Shown: one piece after another, positions 1-11,708 of the stretch | How the letters are laid out: each line of letters begins with the position of its first letter | How positions within the stretch are numbered: position 1 is the stretch's first letter | Source: Massospora cicadina | Taxonomy: Eukaryota; Entomophthoromycota; Entomophthoromycetes; Entomophthorales; Entomophthoraceae | Direction of reading: 5' to 3' | Length of the DNA stretch: 64,000 nucleotides | NCBI GenBank assembly: GCA_022478985.1 | Contig: JAKSZP010008003.1 | Coordinates: forward strand, 62,001 to 126,000 | The notes under the pieces: generated by a model | What the model was told of the DNA's origin: nothing | The model's database searches: none | What the model saw: only the letters and a program-made list of their open reading frames with translations | Position numbers and translations under genes: made by a program

Positions 1-26
1 ATTATACCCTGTGAGGCCCAGAACTC

Positions 27-140
27 TCAAAATTTTGTGAACTGTGCGCATTCTTCTTGCATCTGCCACATCGCCTCCTCCACCATATTCCCCTTCCATT
101 TCAAAGGAACTTTCGTCAGCCTTAATTCATTGTGCATCTA
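27..140 (-). pseudogene. Chromodomain-like C-terminus of integrase (element H)
   Basis: The minus-strand frame ending at the stop at 27-29 reads KVPLKWKGNMVEEAMWQM followed by QEEC. The W-K-G, E-E and W spacing matches the core of chromodomains fused to chromovirus integrases (known family pattern). Its position just downstream of the integrase core relic supports this. The sequence further 5' is frameshifted, so only the central strand and part of the C-terminal helix are visible. The domain normally guides integration to modified histones. Confidence 0.5.
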
Positions 141-569
141 GATATTGCTCAACCTCATACTCTTGATCATCCTCCTCTCATGGGCTCAGTGGTCCCAGCT
201 AATTCAGTCCTTTCACTTTAATTGGACGTAGCTATGAGGCATTAATTTCCAAGTGAGCAATAGACCCTTTTTAATAATCTCTAGTTTTCAAGTGACCTTA
301 TTGATAGCGTGAATATTTTATAGCGGCCCAAAAACTCTAACCACAGCTTCTGACTCTTCATTGGTACAACATAGTTCTTAGCCACTATGAGCACCAATTC
401 CTCAGGACAAGTTTCAGGTCTGGAGCTCTCCGGCGGTTCACCTAATGCTTCTGCTGTGCAATGGCTTGTTCCAAGTTCCTGCATAACATCTTCCCGATGT
501 CTTCCATGGTATGGGCCATCTCATCCGACCCTTGACACACTCCACCCCCTGAACCCCCATCCAATGTAG

Positions 570-1060
570 GGTTTAACCCATAATTATTGAAGAACAGGGT
601 CATTTCCTTCAACAATTAGAAGTGATTATTGTACATGAACTGGGCAAACCAGACCCACGAAACCTAATCATCATGCCATCAGAAATATAACAACAGATAT
701 ATTGCTAAAGTATTTGACTCAATTTCTCCGTTTGCCCATCCACTGGTGATGATACGCCAAGGATTTCATGGGCTAATTCTAACATTTTCCGGCAGAATTG
801 ACCAAAATTTTGACAAAAACAGGGGCTCATAGTCTGAAGCAATATCCATGGATAGCATATGCAAGTGTATATCTCATCAACAGAAATTTATACTGCATCC
901 AAAACTGAAAAATTTGTTATTAAGGGAAAAACTCAGCTTATTTAGTTCTAAAATTGATGACTACCATGACTGCGTCCTTCCCCTGGACCCTTGAGATACC
1001 CATTATAAGATCCACACTAACTAAAGCCAACGGACAGCCTGGAATTTAAAGCAGAGTTAA
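570..1060 (-). pseudogene. Integrase catalytic core relic (element H)
   Basis: Minus-strand frames together show a DLIMGI...DAVMVV start (first catalytic Asp region), SDYEPLF (second Asp in the usual SDxGxxF setting) and AYHHQWMGKRRN, where gypsy integrases usually have AYHPQSDGQTER. A tail resembling FAQFMYNNH precedes an MTLFFNNYGLNPT motif typical of chromovirus integrases. The catalytic Glu position is damaged and several stops and frame changes interrupt it. Identification is from motif order; function is lost. Confidence 0.65.
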
Positions 1061-1639
1061 TTTAACAGTGGGAGGCTTTGTCAGGATTCCTACTCTAATT
1101 GTATAATCTGATGTGCCAGCTGAAGGGAATTATTTCCAATTTAACCATATAGTTTAAACATTTATTGGTGATATTCCCAATGAAATCAAAGGCTTTTGAT
1201 ATCAGGGATCAACTGCAACTTATGTGGTTGGCTATTGCTCTATCAAAGCATCCTAACCTTGGGGTTTAAACCCAATCCATGTGGTGAGCAAATTCTATTT
1301 GACCAAGTTGACTAATCTGCTGCAGAATTCCTGATTCATAACAATTTTAAGATCTTATCTTGGACTGCTTGTTGATTTACCAAAGAACCTCCCTGATCTT
1401 ATATAATTTGGATTCTATCAAATGAAGATTACTCTCTTTTTTGTCTTTTTTAAGCTAAATTGCCCAATTCTATTCATTTAGGGACAAAATATTAATTAGG
1501 ATTTACCAATCAAGGAATTTATCCTGAGTGAAGTTTTTCCGGCCAAGAAAAAGTAAAAATTTGTAATCCAGCACATAGGAACTTCAGTTTTCCTGGCCTA
1601 TAAAATAAAGGGATAAGTGGTTAAACCACCTAGTCCTGA

Positions 1640-1810
1640 CAAACTTCCTGGAAAAGTTTGTCCTAGCACAAACTAAACATCCCCCGCTTAGTTCATAACA
1701 TCCTTCTGAAGGCCCAGCCACATGTAATTCCGCCACACCAACTCTACCATTTTTTCAACTCAAGGGTGACCTTCTAATGGATGATAATGAGAAACCAACA
1801 ACATCTCTCA
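1640..1810 (-). pseudogene. Integrase N-terminal zinc-binding (HHCC) relic (element H)
   Basis: The minus strand reads LVSHYHPLEGHP, then VEKMVELV and NYMWLGLQKDV, followed by damaged cysteines. This is the H..H..C..C zinc-binding segment preceding the integrase core in Ty3/gypsy elements (GHPG..K, then an aromatic-rich W.G motif). It lies between the RNase H and core relics, as expected. The last cysteine pair is eroded by substitutions and a frameshift. Confidence 0.55.
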
Positions 1811-2049
1811 AGGCAATAATTTCGTATGAATTCATATGCGCAAACCATAGTACAACTCTCTGTTTTCTTCCCATGCATATGGTGATTGTTGTGTTGCTGT
1901 CCCACCACTAACTCAGCTCATAGCTTTAGATCAAATGCAGACCTTCTTTGTTTCCAGAAGATATTCTCCCCTAAATTACTTCCTCCTCATTTGATCACTG
2001 TGAATTAGTCCGTATAGAACATTGTATCCATGTTGAATTCCTCCAACTC

Positions 2050-2470
2050 AGCCCTCTTTTAGGCCAACACCGCGTCCTGACTTAGCCAATCTGCTAGGTT
2101 GTTGGTCAATCCTGGCCAGTATTCTACACAAAAATCATACTGTACAAGCTCCACTTGCCAGTGGTCCTAACGCTGGTCCATCCTCCTAGGTGAGCAATAG
2201 TATTCCAAGGCTTATAGTTTATTTGAACTACAAAAGGATTGTGGGCGTACAGCAAGTGGTTTTGCCATTCCCTTAGGGATAATACCATAACCAGAATTTT
2301 TTATCATATATTGAGTATTTGTTTTCTGCTAGAAACATTCTTTAGTTAAAATAGAAAAGGGAATGTTTTGACTCGTCTGCCCCTTCTTGTAGTAGCACCG
2401 CCCCCATGGCGTAATTCAAGGCATCCACTTCAACCATGAATGGCTTCCTGCGGTCAGTAGGAGCCAAAAT
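2050..2470 (-). pseudogene. RNase H domain relic (element H)
   Basis: Motifs on the minus strand include KPFMVEVDALNYAMGAVLLQ (the D-A-S catalytic region with S changed to L), AENKYSIYDK (catalytic E replaced by the K-Y-S-I-Y-D-K context), and WPGLTNNLADWLSQD near the C-terminus, equivalent to the usual PG..N..AD.LSR. Several frameshifts separate them. This is the RNase H that follows RT in gypsy pol; its position fits element H. Confidence 0.65.
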
Positions 2471-2559
2471 GGGCTAAACTAGTTCTTTAACTAGTTAAAT
2501 GCCCACTCCTCATCCCCCATAAAATGGAACATCTTTTGTTAAACGTGTAAGTGGTAGAG

Positions 2560-4100
2560 CCATTTTTGATAATTTTTGAATTGCCATAAGAAAAATATCG
2601 CCCCCAAGAAACTCTGCACCCCTGTTTGATCAGTCAGTGCTTTTTTATATTCAAACAGTCCGCAACTTGTCAGGACATATACCAAGTCTATCCCAGAACA
2701 CTACATTCCCCAGTAATGTGACTGAGCTCCTGTTAAATTTGCATTTAAATGGATTAATCCTCAAGCCATTCTTGTTAATCTCCCATGTCAGAAAATCAAC
2801 CAGATGGATTCCTCCAATAATTAATCATTATATGGGATGAAAATATGCCAAATCCTGTTGAATGGCTTTTATGAACTGAATTTTGCGGTGTTTTAATGTT
2901 TGTATGGTGAATTGCTCCCCAAATTGGGTTGAGCCAAATCCATATTCCACTGTTAATGAAAGATAGGTTCAGATGGATTAATCACTGGCCCAAATTGGTA
3001 TTTGAATCTCTGACGACTAGTAGCTGAGGATGATCCATATATATTTATTTAAGTAAACTTTAGAAGAACCCAATGATCCCAAGTTCAAGGCAGCCAAGGT
3101 TGTTTCCAGTTCTCATATAAATTAAATCAACTATTGGTTGAGAAAGGCGATTTGTCCAAATAATGGATGAGGAGAGTCAACGCATTTCATTGGCAAGAAG
3201 CCAAGGTATTCCAAGTACTAAAGCGACCAAAGCTGTTACTGGTGCATTATCACTAAGCTATATCCCAATTTGATAGTAATTTATAGAAAAAAATTATACA
3301 GCTTACCGGCAACTCAATGCTGAGGATGAGCTGAAACTAATTAGGACATTGGGAAAGACAGGGAGAGAGGGTTGACACCAGGGAAGAGAGAAGCTCAATG
3401 AGAGTGAGAGAAGATGGTTAGCTGAAAGAACCAACAATGAGCCAATAGGTCAGCAATGGGCGCAGTAGCCCTTTTGTATATATAAATACCTGGTGCTTCC
3501 CTTTCAATAAAATCTCACTTTGCCTAATCTACCTTTTAATTTAAGTTTGTATTTATTCTTGTTGGTTGAGGTTAGGCTGAGGGATCCCTGAATGGTGCAG
3601 GTGACACGCCAATAGTCTGCTGGTGCTGCTGGCCCCATCACCTGAGGCAAAATTGCAAGTGCTGACTAGTCTTCATACTGGTTGTCCTGCCAACCATCAG
3701 AGCCCAACGTCGCCGGAAAAGCGATTTTCTGAGAGCCCAATACCTCCTGCACATCATGCACATGATCTTTTCAGGTACAGGAAATTATGAGGATATCATC
3801 CATATATGCTGCACAGCAATGGCCAAACATACCCCCAGGACGTGATCAATCATATGCTGAAACACTGCTAAGGCATTTCACAACCCAAACGGATTATAAT
3901 ATACTAAAACATCCCCAAGTGGCATTTAAACGAAATATATCTGATGGTTCAATCTCACTGGGACCTGATTAACGCGTCCATGAGATTTAGCTTGGTAAAT
4001 ACTGTGCAACCTGTGACCATTGGAAGAATATCTTCTGTCATAGGCACTGGTTAGGGATTGGGCTCCATAACTTCATTTAGCCACTAAAAGTCCACACACA
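2560..4100 (-). pseudogene. Reverse transcriptase relic, split by an insertion (element H)
   Basis: At 4080-3740 the minus strand gives FTKLNLMDALIRSQ, NPFGL.NALAVFQHMIDHVLG and YMDDI-like residues (IWMISS in a shifted frame), then CMMCRRYWAL. At 2800-2560 it resumes with NGLRINPFKCKF, GICPDKLRTV and KMALPLTRLTKDVPF, the thumb and connection. About 0.9 kb of unrelated DNA lies between. The catalytic YxDD box is recognisable but frameshifted. Family: Ty3/gypsy RT. Confidence 0.65.
2798..3722 (+). mobile_element. Solo-LTR-like insertion inside element H RT
   Basis: This segment separates two halves of the RT relic. On the plus strand it carries an LTR-type promoter/polyadenylation core: a TATATAAATA box near 3479 and CAATAAAATC near 3507, 30 bases apart. 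Boundaries are approximate and no target duplication was found. TCAGAAAATC at 2788-2797 and its inverse at 3723-3732 flank it. Best guess: an eroded solo LTR; a non-LTR insert cannot be excluded. Confidence 0.4.
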
Positions 4101-4199
4101 TATACAAATCCCACTTACTTTAGGCACTAACATCACCAGTGACATAACATCCGATTTATGAAGCTCAAATTAATCCTTCACTTAGCATAGACCCTACAT

Positions 4200-4760
4200 G
4201 CTTTTCCATCATGACTTATGCCTGCCGGTTGAGTAGGTGAACCAGAAATCCTTGGGGAAGTTCTTCCACCTACTTAAATTGGAAAGAAAACGTGTATGGG
4301 CCCTGGGGGATAACAAATCCATCCTAGGACCAAATACTCTCACAAATTTATGATATTTCGCTGACAACTCCTCTGCCAGCATCATCACCATACTCTTTAA
4401 TTCGTTTGAAACACTCCTTAACTACCAACCTCTATCCCATTGTGGATCCCTTTCTTAGTCAAGGTAACCATGTGGAAGTTCAGGTTAATCTAAGCTGAAA
4501 TAGATGCCACCAATGCATCCCCAGCACCACTAAATGGGACAGATCCCCAGAGCACAAAAATTTCTCTTGAATCCAAACAGTTCTTTCATACTCCTATTGA
4601 GTGACACTTGCCATGAAGGAGACTCCACAAAACATTGGCAAAAATGACCTCCAGGACCTTCTGAATCTCCATTTCAATATACTTATAACTAATGGTGAAC
4701 GTTATTCTCTTCTACCCTGTATCCACCAGAGCCATCACTTCTTCCATTCAACTCTGCATG
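4200..4760 (-). pseudogene. Aspartic protease and protease-RT linker relic (element H)
   Basis: The minus strand reads EEVMALVDTG near 4760-4730, the D-T-G active site of retroviral-type proteases that cut Gag-Pol. A stop follows directly. An open stretch ending at 4209 (60 residues, starting MVMMLAEELSAKYHKFVRVF) resembles the usual linker 'YHDFxxVF...' upstream of gypsy RT. Dead copy; identification rests on the DTG box and position. Confidence 0.5.
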
Positions 4761-4944
4761 TATAACTTTATTGGGATAAATAAATGAGGAAAGGCAAAGG
4801 GAAGATTTATTTTCTATAGAATTTAAATTGCAAATTTTCAGGTGGAGCATGCTTAGTCACACTCTCCTTCTCATGTCCTTGGCTTGCCGCTCTACTTGAG
4901 TTCTCTGAGTTTTCTTGTCAGACCCCTTTTACATTCCCAAAGTT

Positions 4945-5730
4945 TTAAAGTATGTCATGCCAACACCCTGACCATGATGACCACCCACTGGTGCTTTTCA
5001 CTTCCTTAAAGACATAGAACCCTCCCACCTGTTCTGTGCCAACACCAGTTTTTTTCCACCTGCAGGGCCAGCGCGATTTCCTCTGCCAGCGTATCTTGAA
5101 CTTTGCTGCCTCCATGGCCACCAGTGATCCACCCGTAATCCCTTCTGGGGAATTCATGATTACAAATCTGCAACCCAGTCCACATTTGCTAGTAGTCAGA
5201 AAGTCCACGCATACCCCTCCACTAAGCTACGCCACTGGCTAGGCATTAAGGGTGCTGACCATGCCTCCTCCTGCGCCTCATCCAGGCGGGCCACACAATT
5301 AATTAAGTCCACATATTCATATATGGAGATTAGGAGGCGACCTTTCTCAAATCAATTCCTGTACCCAACCTGTCAAGTCTGAGTGTAACTAATCCACAAT
5401 TTGGGAAAACTGTAGTGAGAAATGGCCCTCCTTTGTTGCCTGGTCCAAACGTTCCTAGAACTGAATCCATGAGATCACAAGATTCTTTATCTGAAGCTCC
5501 CAAGGGCAGGGCTACTCAGCTGTTGTTAGATCTGGGTACTAAATGGCTTTCCAATGCTTTCATTGTCGCAGCACCCCATACCCGCACCATCTTGCATATT
5601 AAGAACGCCAAAGAAAATCCCACCCTCACTACAGTCAACACATGTCAGTACCAATCTTCCCCTTCCAGGACCACCTCCTCCTCTCATGGACCTCACAAAA
5701 CTGGAAGGAATGATTGGAGTTTAATCTAAT
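4945..5730 (-). pseudogene. Probable gag remnant of element H
   Basis: Lies just 5' of the protease relic on the minus strand, where gag should be. Short open stretches are polar and basic (for example WQRKSRWPCRWKK), with no intact zinc knuckle. No family match could be made by eye. The call rests on position. Confidence 0.25.
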
Positions 5731-7370
5731 ATAACATGAAGGTTAGCACCAGTATGCCACAAATGAAATAAGTAGTACTAGCAAGTTAATGACCACATTA
5801 TGGATAAGCCTACCAAGACACATCCCTGAACACAAGCGCCATTTCTGAATGTTATTAAATATTAAACAAATAACTTTCCCAGCTACAATGCATGCCAACA
5901 GCATAATTTGGCCCCAGAACAGCGCTGAGAATGAGGCCAGTGCTTGGCCTGACTTGCTACTGAATTTCATACTCCATATCTGAATATAAATATTTAAAAA
6001 AAAGTATTTTAAAATTCGTTATATATGCCAGCAACGTTTATTTGAATGATTAAGCACTTTCTTAGAGAAAGAAACTGAAGTTTTTATATTCACCCTTCCT
6101 TTGATGTATCATCTGAAACATTTAAATTAGCTTACCCTAAGTTCTTGAGCGTCAACCAGATCATCATCCGCAAAGACTTAGTATCCTATTTGATCATTGT
6201 TTGGAGCATTCAACATGCCATCGTTACATTCTGCCAGATCAGTCTCTGCTCCTGAACTTTGGATTATTTACCTTTGACACCTCATTTCATAATCTGATTT
6301 TCTGTTATTCTTTTCATTAAAATTCAACTTTAATTTCTCAGTGGAATCTGAGACTTTGCTAATTAGGTTAATTTGCAGACCAGGATGCGCCAGATCTGTT
6401 ATGGACATGTGACAGATGTGTGGCATGAGACACTTCATCAGTAGAAAATACCAAGATATCCATATAGGCATTTACTCATACCCTCATGAGACACAGAATA
6501 AGATCATCAACCTTTGATAATAGGTGGGTTCTTTATAAACTAAATGTCATCATCTGGAATTAAAACCATTTTAAGGCACAAAAAGCCAAAGCATTCCTTA
6601 CCCTCAGTAATTTGCGCTTGGTTGAAGGCATTTATGCAATCCAGCTTACTAAACTCATTTCCTTCCCCAGATAGGGCGAAATTTTCTGCTCCAAAGGTAA
6701 GGGATGGGGGTGAGTAACATTGACTCCAAACTTTCCAAATCCACGCATAGTTTTAACAACCCATCAGAATTTTCCATATAGGATGGTGAGAACACACCAG
6801 TGATACCTTCATAAAGATCTGACCTTATTCAAGCATGTCATTCATACATAAATTCACTGCGACATTATCTCTCAGGGTAAAGAGTAGATGAAGAATTTAT
6901 TTTTTCCTATATCCATGGTAACGAAAACTTAAAGGCAAAATTTGGTGTAAGCAGTAAGACAGGTTGCTTTAATGACACCAAAAAATGTAAGGAACATCCT
7001 ATATACACATGAAGTAAAAAAGGGAAGAGGAAAACATTCAACTTTGCCAATCCTTGGGCCAAGTATGGCCCCAACCTAAAGTTGTATCCATAGGAAATTC
7101 AGGAATCAGAGTATACACACATTCAAGCCTTCACCAACACAAGTGGGAATCATTTGCAAATACAGCTACATCTTCAAATTCAGTGTCTTCCACCATTTTG
7201 CCCTAAGGATCATGGGATACAACAAGAGGTTCACAGAAAAAATTTTCTGAAAAAAAGCTAATTCTTAAAGGATGTCACTGGCTTTTTTATCTCATACAAC
7301 TGATGGGATGAAACGACCCTCCCCCTACCAACCTACCCACCACCATTTAAAGCTTCAAGGATTCAGCTAG
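5731..7370. other. Degenerate interspersed DNA outside the RT scrap
   Basis: Apart from the RT scrap at 6.3-6.7 kb I see no gene or clear LTR pair. A sequence at about 5740-5755 read on the minus strand (TACTGGTGCTAACC) resembles a primer binding site after an LTR end, but no LTR could be confirmed. Confidence 0.3.
6260..6730 (-). pseudogene. Second gypsy RT fragment, different family
   Basis: The minus strand gives FSKLDCINAFNQAQITEGKE (RT motif with the first catalytic Asp), then AYMDILVFST (degenerate YxDD box) followed by SHATHLSHVHNR. This matches the order of fungal Ty3/gypsy RT (FSKLDL..AF..I.I..GDE, then Y.DDILIFS..EEH..HV). The middle is damaged. Being 5' of element H and different in sequence, it is a separate relic. 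Confidence 0.5.
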
Positions 7371-8238
7371 TGTTGTGATTTTTGATATGATGAGATTATC
7401 CTGACAGACCATGATAGGTCTGCTTATCCGCTAGGGTTTAGGCCCTTTAGTGAATATGGGAGTTATCAATCATATGCAATAACTATTGTTTGGCAAAATA
7501 TCCTGAACAAATATCTATTAATCCACTGTGTTTTGATCTGCTGGATCAATAATGTTTTATCAGGGATTGTCCCTGACAATAAACAAGCAATTAAATTGTC
7601 AATTTTCATATTAATAAATTGATTTTCTAGTATATTTCAATTGGGTTTTATTGCTGATTGACTAAGTGACCTATTAGTTGCTAGATGAGTAATGCCACCT
7701 TGATAGCAACCAGTAATAATAACCTTTTAATTATTGCAACTTTCTGGTTATGGGCAAGAGACCCATTACCTACGCAGGTTGCTTACATGAAAAAGGTGAA
7801 TTGCTGGGTATAAATGAAGGCGTTGAATCACATTCTTTGTTTCAATTCATAGAAGGATGTTTTTGAGTTGGGGAGAGAACCTGAATAGCCCAATGAGGAA
7901 GATAATCGTTTTGCACTACTTTGGAGGGAGAATTCAGTGGCAACTGTTGCCATTTCCCAGTGAGGCACCAACAGAAGATTTGGGCGCCAAAGACCCTATA
8001 TATTCCCTTGATCTTATTTAATAAAGGCAGAACAATAATTAACTTAAGTCTGAAATTATTATTTAAGTCTATTATATATTTATTTTATCTCTGTCAAGTT
8101 TCCTGCGTCTCTGCATCAAGAGAAGAACCACTGAACCTATTCTTAGGTTAAGTTCTACAGGAGAAAGGGATAGAAGTTCACCAAGAAGGCCACTGAGTAT
8201 GAATTTCTTGATAAGTCCAAGAAGAGACCTCTAATCCA
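7371..8238 (+). repeat. LTR related to family E
   Basis: Starts TGTTGTGATTTTTGATATG, closely resembling the 5' end of the family-E LTR at 37544. It carries the same dyad (CAGGGATTGTCCCTG at 7561-7575), a TATA-like CCTATATATTCCC near 7995 and TTTAATAAAGG near 8018. The end is placed at ...TAATCCA because TGGTAGCAAATCT, a plausible tRNA primer site, follows. About 868 bp, as in the SINE-free E LTRs (about 850 bp). Confidence 0.5.
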
Positions 8239-9721
8239 GTATTGGTAGCAAATCTAAGAGTAAAAATTCTTGTTAGAACTCTGAACCTGCTGCAAGTGGG
8301 TTAAATTCTGTGGTTGTGTCCAAAAGTTGCCAAAGCTGAGGACGAGTTGAAGGGAGAGGCTTTCCCTTGTTATATGGAGCGTTAATTACCTTCACCATTG
8401 GATTGAAGGGTTGTTGTACCTATCTAAAAGAAAATCTAAAGCAGTAGAAATATTTGGTCGTGAACTACTCAACTGGATACATGTCTATATACTAGTATCA
8501 ATAACTAACATAATCTAGCAGATTTTATCAGCAAATATTAACTGCACATATAAAGAACCTGTGTAAGAAAACCCTGGGAGCTGAAGAAGTTATAAGCTAT
8601 AAAATAGAAAAGTCTCAGAGTTAACAGATTGGGGCTTATTCCAAAGGATGAAATCAAGTTTCAACGGTTTCCATTTTTCACAGCTAGCTTGGAGTGATGA
8701 AATTATGTGAAGCACCTGCAATTGATACCCCTATATCTAAACTTCTTTTTAAGGTAAAAATTGTGTCCAAAAGAATTATATAGCTTTTTTGCAATCAGAC
8801 TTGATGTAAAAAAGCCTATCAATACATTCCTCTGATAATGTGATACCAATAGGGTCACCAACTGCAAAAGGAGGGAAAACGTGCATCACACGACCCTTTA
8901 CTGATTATGAGAACCAAACAGTGAGGGATACTGTAAGTACTAGGGAAGCTTAAGTTTTCATTGGTCAGCGCTGCACAATTCCCATGGAACTTATAGGATA
9001 TTTAGCAACTGGGATAGTTATGGCTCCAAAGCCCTATAATAAATGAGGATTTAGCCATCTAAAAGGGATCATGGTGTTTGCTAAGCGCGTCATAATTCAC
9101 GAAATTCTGTAAAAAAGGAAATTCATCAAGATTAAACTGTAGATCTTTTAATTTATATATGGGTTAAAATGAGAACAAAATAGGACAGTACCCTCACAAT
9201 TGAGGTCACTGGCCTTAAAGGAATGGCTTAAGGGGTTACCAATCTGTTCCTAGATGCTGCATTCTCTTCTCAGGTTGTAGGTTCCTGGATTTGCGCTATG
9301 GATTTTATATGCTATTGATTTTGGGAAAGTCAAATAGAATATTTATATAATTTAACCAAATTAGGATTAAAATGATTATATTATATCTATGACCATCCGT
9401 GCTGATTCCTTTAGATTTGCGCTATGGAGGGAGGGTTCAAATGTAAGTGTCACAATAATTGAAGTTAAGAGTTAATGAGGAAACTCCATAATTGGCTGAT
9501 TCTTAATTAAGCCAAGAAAACTTTTGAAGGATCCTTTATAAAAGCGCTCCACCTTCAATGGCCTGGCATTAGAATGGCACTGTAATATTAAAAAAAGTCA
9601 TCAGCAAAGTACATAAGATAGGGCTGGCATTGGCAGGTGAGAAAATCATGGCAAAATTTTGAGAATTGTACTGTATAAACTAAATAGAAGAGGACTTTTG
9701 GGAGTTTAAGTTTGGGAAAGG
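8239..9721 (+). other. Unassigned DNA, possibly internal part of the element owning the 7.4-kb LTR
   Basis: No recognisable gag or pol motif. Short protein-like stretches occur on the plus strand, all broken by stops. It borders LTR-like DNA on the left and B1 on the right, so it may be a degraded gag region. Confidence 0.25.
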
Positions 9722-10493
9722 TGTCATACATTTGCCCTCACAGCTGAAAAATAAGAACGTTTTGGGTCAAATTCAGTCAAAAGGGGAAATGTCAGCCATT
9801 TACAAGTTTGGGATACTAAGTTAAAAGATTTTTATGATACTAATGATATTATAAGCCAAAAGACCCTGGCAGATTCTCAGTGGAACCCTGCCATTTGGGA
9901 TAACACAATTATGGATTCTTCTTGGGCAATAAACACGAGATTGAGCAGTTAGATTTCTTTGACCATGTGGCGGACCCTGGGGCATCTATTGGGTGGTACT
10001 CCCCCAGTCACAACCAGGTCCTTCAAAGCACCTACGTGGGGACCGCCCCCTTTTATAGGCGTGGTGGGGTTCCCCAAGGTGCAAAAGATTTTTTTAGTAC
10101 TAGAAGGTGCAAAAGATTTTGTGAACGGGAATTGGCTGAAATTCATCAAGTTGTTACCTCACAGGTACGTTCTAGCCAATAATGCTTCCCCATCCTTCAT
10201 TCAGCCTAAATAAGCAAATAATCTGAGCTTTGAAAGGCTACAATTCTATATTCCTAATTCAGACGGTAACAAGCCTTTCCAAATTTATCCTTGAATTCCT
10301 TTTGACCCGTGAGATAGTTAAATACTGAGCAGTCAAATATTAAAAAGGGTCGTTTTTTCCTTTCTTTTCCTCGTGCTGCTAATAAAACCATAGGACCAAA
10401 GTTTTTAAAAGTTTATTTATTAAATTAAAATAAAGCTTTTGTGGGATCCAGCGGCGTAAGCATCAGCGAGAACTAACAAGATGGATTACTACA
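9722..10493 (+). repeat. B1 5' LTR
   Basis: 772 bp, TGTCATACATTTGCC... to ...GGATTACTACA. Strongly similar to the 3' copy at 16805-17545 and to the B2 LTRs. A TTTTATAGGC element in the C-rich block near 10050 is a likely promoter core; AATAAAACC near 10381 could serve polyadenylation. Confidence 0.9.
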
Positions 10494-10495
10494 AC

Positions 10496-11700
10496 ATGGT
10501 GCTCACTACAGGGAACACCTGTACACCTCAAAAATTGTCAAAAATTGGAGGTTTCAAACGTGATTAACCCTCTCACTTTTCCTCTTCCAATGGAATCACG
10601 TCTAGTTGCTCTATAAAAGCAACTAGATAGCGCTTTAACTCATCTCAAATAACTTGAGCAGCGCCCTTTAAACCATTTTTAAAGACAAATACATCCCTGG
10701 CGAAGGAAGCATTGCTATTTTTTGTATGTTTATTAAGGTGTCATGCATGGTGCAACTGATAAGCAAAAAAGATCAACACATCCTTCCTTTTTAAGCTGCC
10801 TAGCACAAGAGATGATAGAACATTACCTGGACCCTTTATACACTTGAGCAGAGGTGAAGGAGGCTCTTTTGGCTGAATTTAGATCAAAGCAGAGTCTACA
10901 CAGGCAAAACAGGCCTTTATGCGCCTTAGCATTTATGAAGGTGAATAGCCCTTTGCTTTTTCTGAACGATTTTACCTTGCTGCGCAAAGGTTATCAACCT
11001 CTAACATGCTCACCCTTGATGATGCTATCGCCACCCTGTTAACTGGGTTAGCTTCTCAGCCCTCTCTAGCCAGGCATATCATCTCAATGAAATGCCATTT
11101 TAAAAAATATACGTGATCTAAAGGAGGCTTTATTAGATGTTGCTAATTTCCATGCATGTGTAACACCCAATGAAGCTGAAGGGAAACCTTCCGTTCTAAC
11201 CACTGAAGAGTTTCCTCCTGTAGAACAGTAGAGGGTGAGCCATCGGTGCCTATCCTCCATGGGAACCTTACTCCCTTAGTGCAATCTAAAACAGATATCC
11301 CTTCCTCCTGTAGGTCTAAAACCTATACTGCAGTTACTACCATTTTTCCACACACGCTCACCAAAACTGCTGTGCCTTCCCCTCCAGCCAAGCCAGTAGT
11401 TGCATACCCTATGACTACTAAACCTCATGTGGCTGTTCCAATACCTCAATAGCAGCTTTGCCAGTGGTTGAAAATACCCCTGGGAATTAATATGAGGGGG
11501 GTCGCGATGATGTTGGCTACTACTTATTGGGAGTTCCTGCATAAGTGGAGGTCCCTGATTGACTAAACGCTGAAGGAGTAGACAAAACCACCATACCTGA
11601 AGAAACGTACCTTGGCAAATTTTAAGGTGCCTGAGAGTTATTGACACTGCCAGTATTGGTGATGAGTTCTTAGCAGGTTTTATTTGATCTCTTCAACAGG
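10496..11700 (+). pseudogene. B1 gag relic
   Basis: Begins MVLTTG over the primer site and matches, in pieces, the better preserved gag of B2. Visible fragments include one around 10854-11042 (MKEALLAEFRSKQSLHR...), whose B2 counterpart carries the segment upstream of IITLDDGIAALLPG. Pro/Ser/Thr-rich sequence near 11250-11450 is the Gag C-terminal spacer. No zinc knuckle is visible. Capsid function is lost through stops and frameshifts. Confidence 0.6.
10497..10513 (+). other. B1 primer binding site overlapping the gag start
   Basis: TGGTGCTCACTACAGGG lies three bases after the LTR end. It starts with TGG, complementary to a tRNA CCA end, and is shared with little change by B2, D and E. With the preceding base it forms ATG GTG CTC ACT ACA GGG, the apparent gag start (MVLTTG). 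Confidence 0.75.
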
Positions 11701-11708
11701 TCCATACC

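Larger units (their letters stand above)
1..5250 (-). mobile_element. Element H: Ty3/gypsy chromovirus relic, truncated by window edge
   Basis: Read on the minus strand, remnants occur in the gypsy order: protease DTG near 4730, RT near 4080-3740 and 2790-2560, RNase H 2460-2050, integrase zinc region about 1800-1640, integrase core about 1060-570, and a chromodomain-like end near the window start. Every domain is broken by stops and frameshifts, so the copy is dead. RT is split by an insert at about 2.80-3.72 kb. The 3' LTR would lie left of the window; no 5' LTR was fixed. Chromodomain plus gypsy order points to the chromovirus branch, which targets chromatin marks. Confidence 0.75.

Noticed and set aside
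2788..3732. TCAGAAAATC inverted pair as terminal repeats of a DNA transposon
   Set aside because: No target duplication was found, and the enclosed TATA plus AATAAA arrangement fits an LTR better; a 10-base match can arise by chance.
5415..5729. 104-residue plus-strand ORF
   Set aside because: Lies opposite the presumed gag of element H, has no motif, and is not conserved elsewhere in the window.
10497..10513. Self-priming (Tf1-like) replication
   Set aside because: I looked for the complement of the primer site within the LTRs of B and D and did not find it; tRNA priming is more likely.
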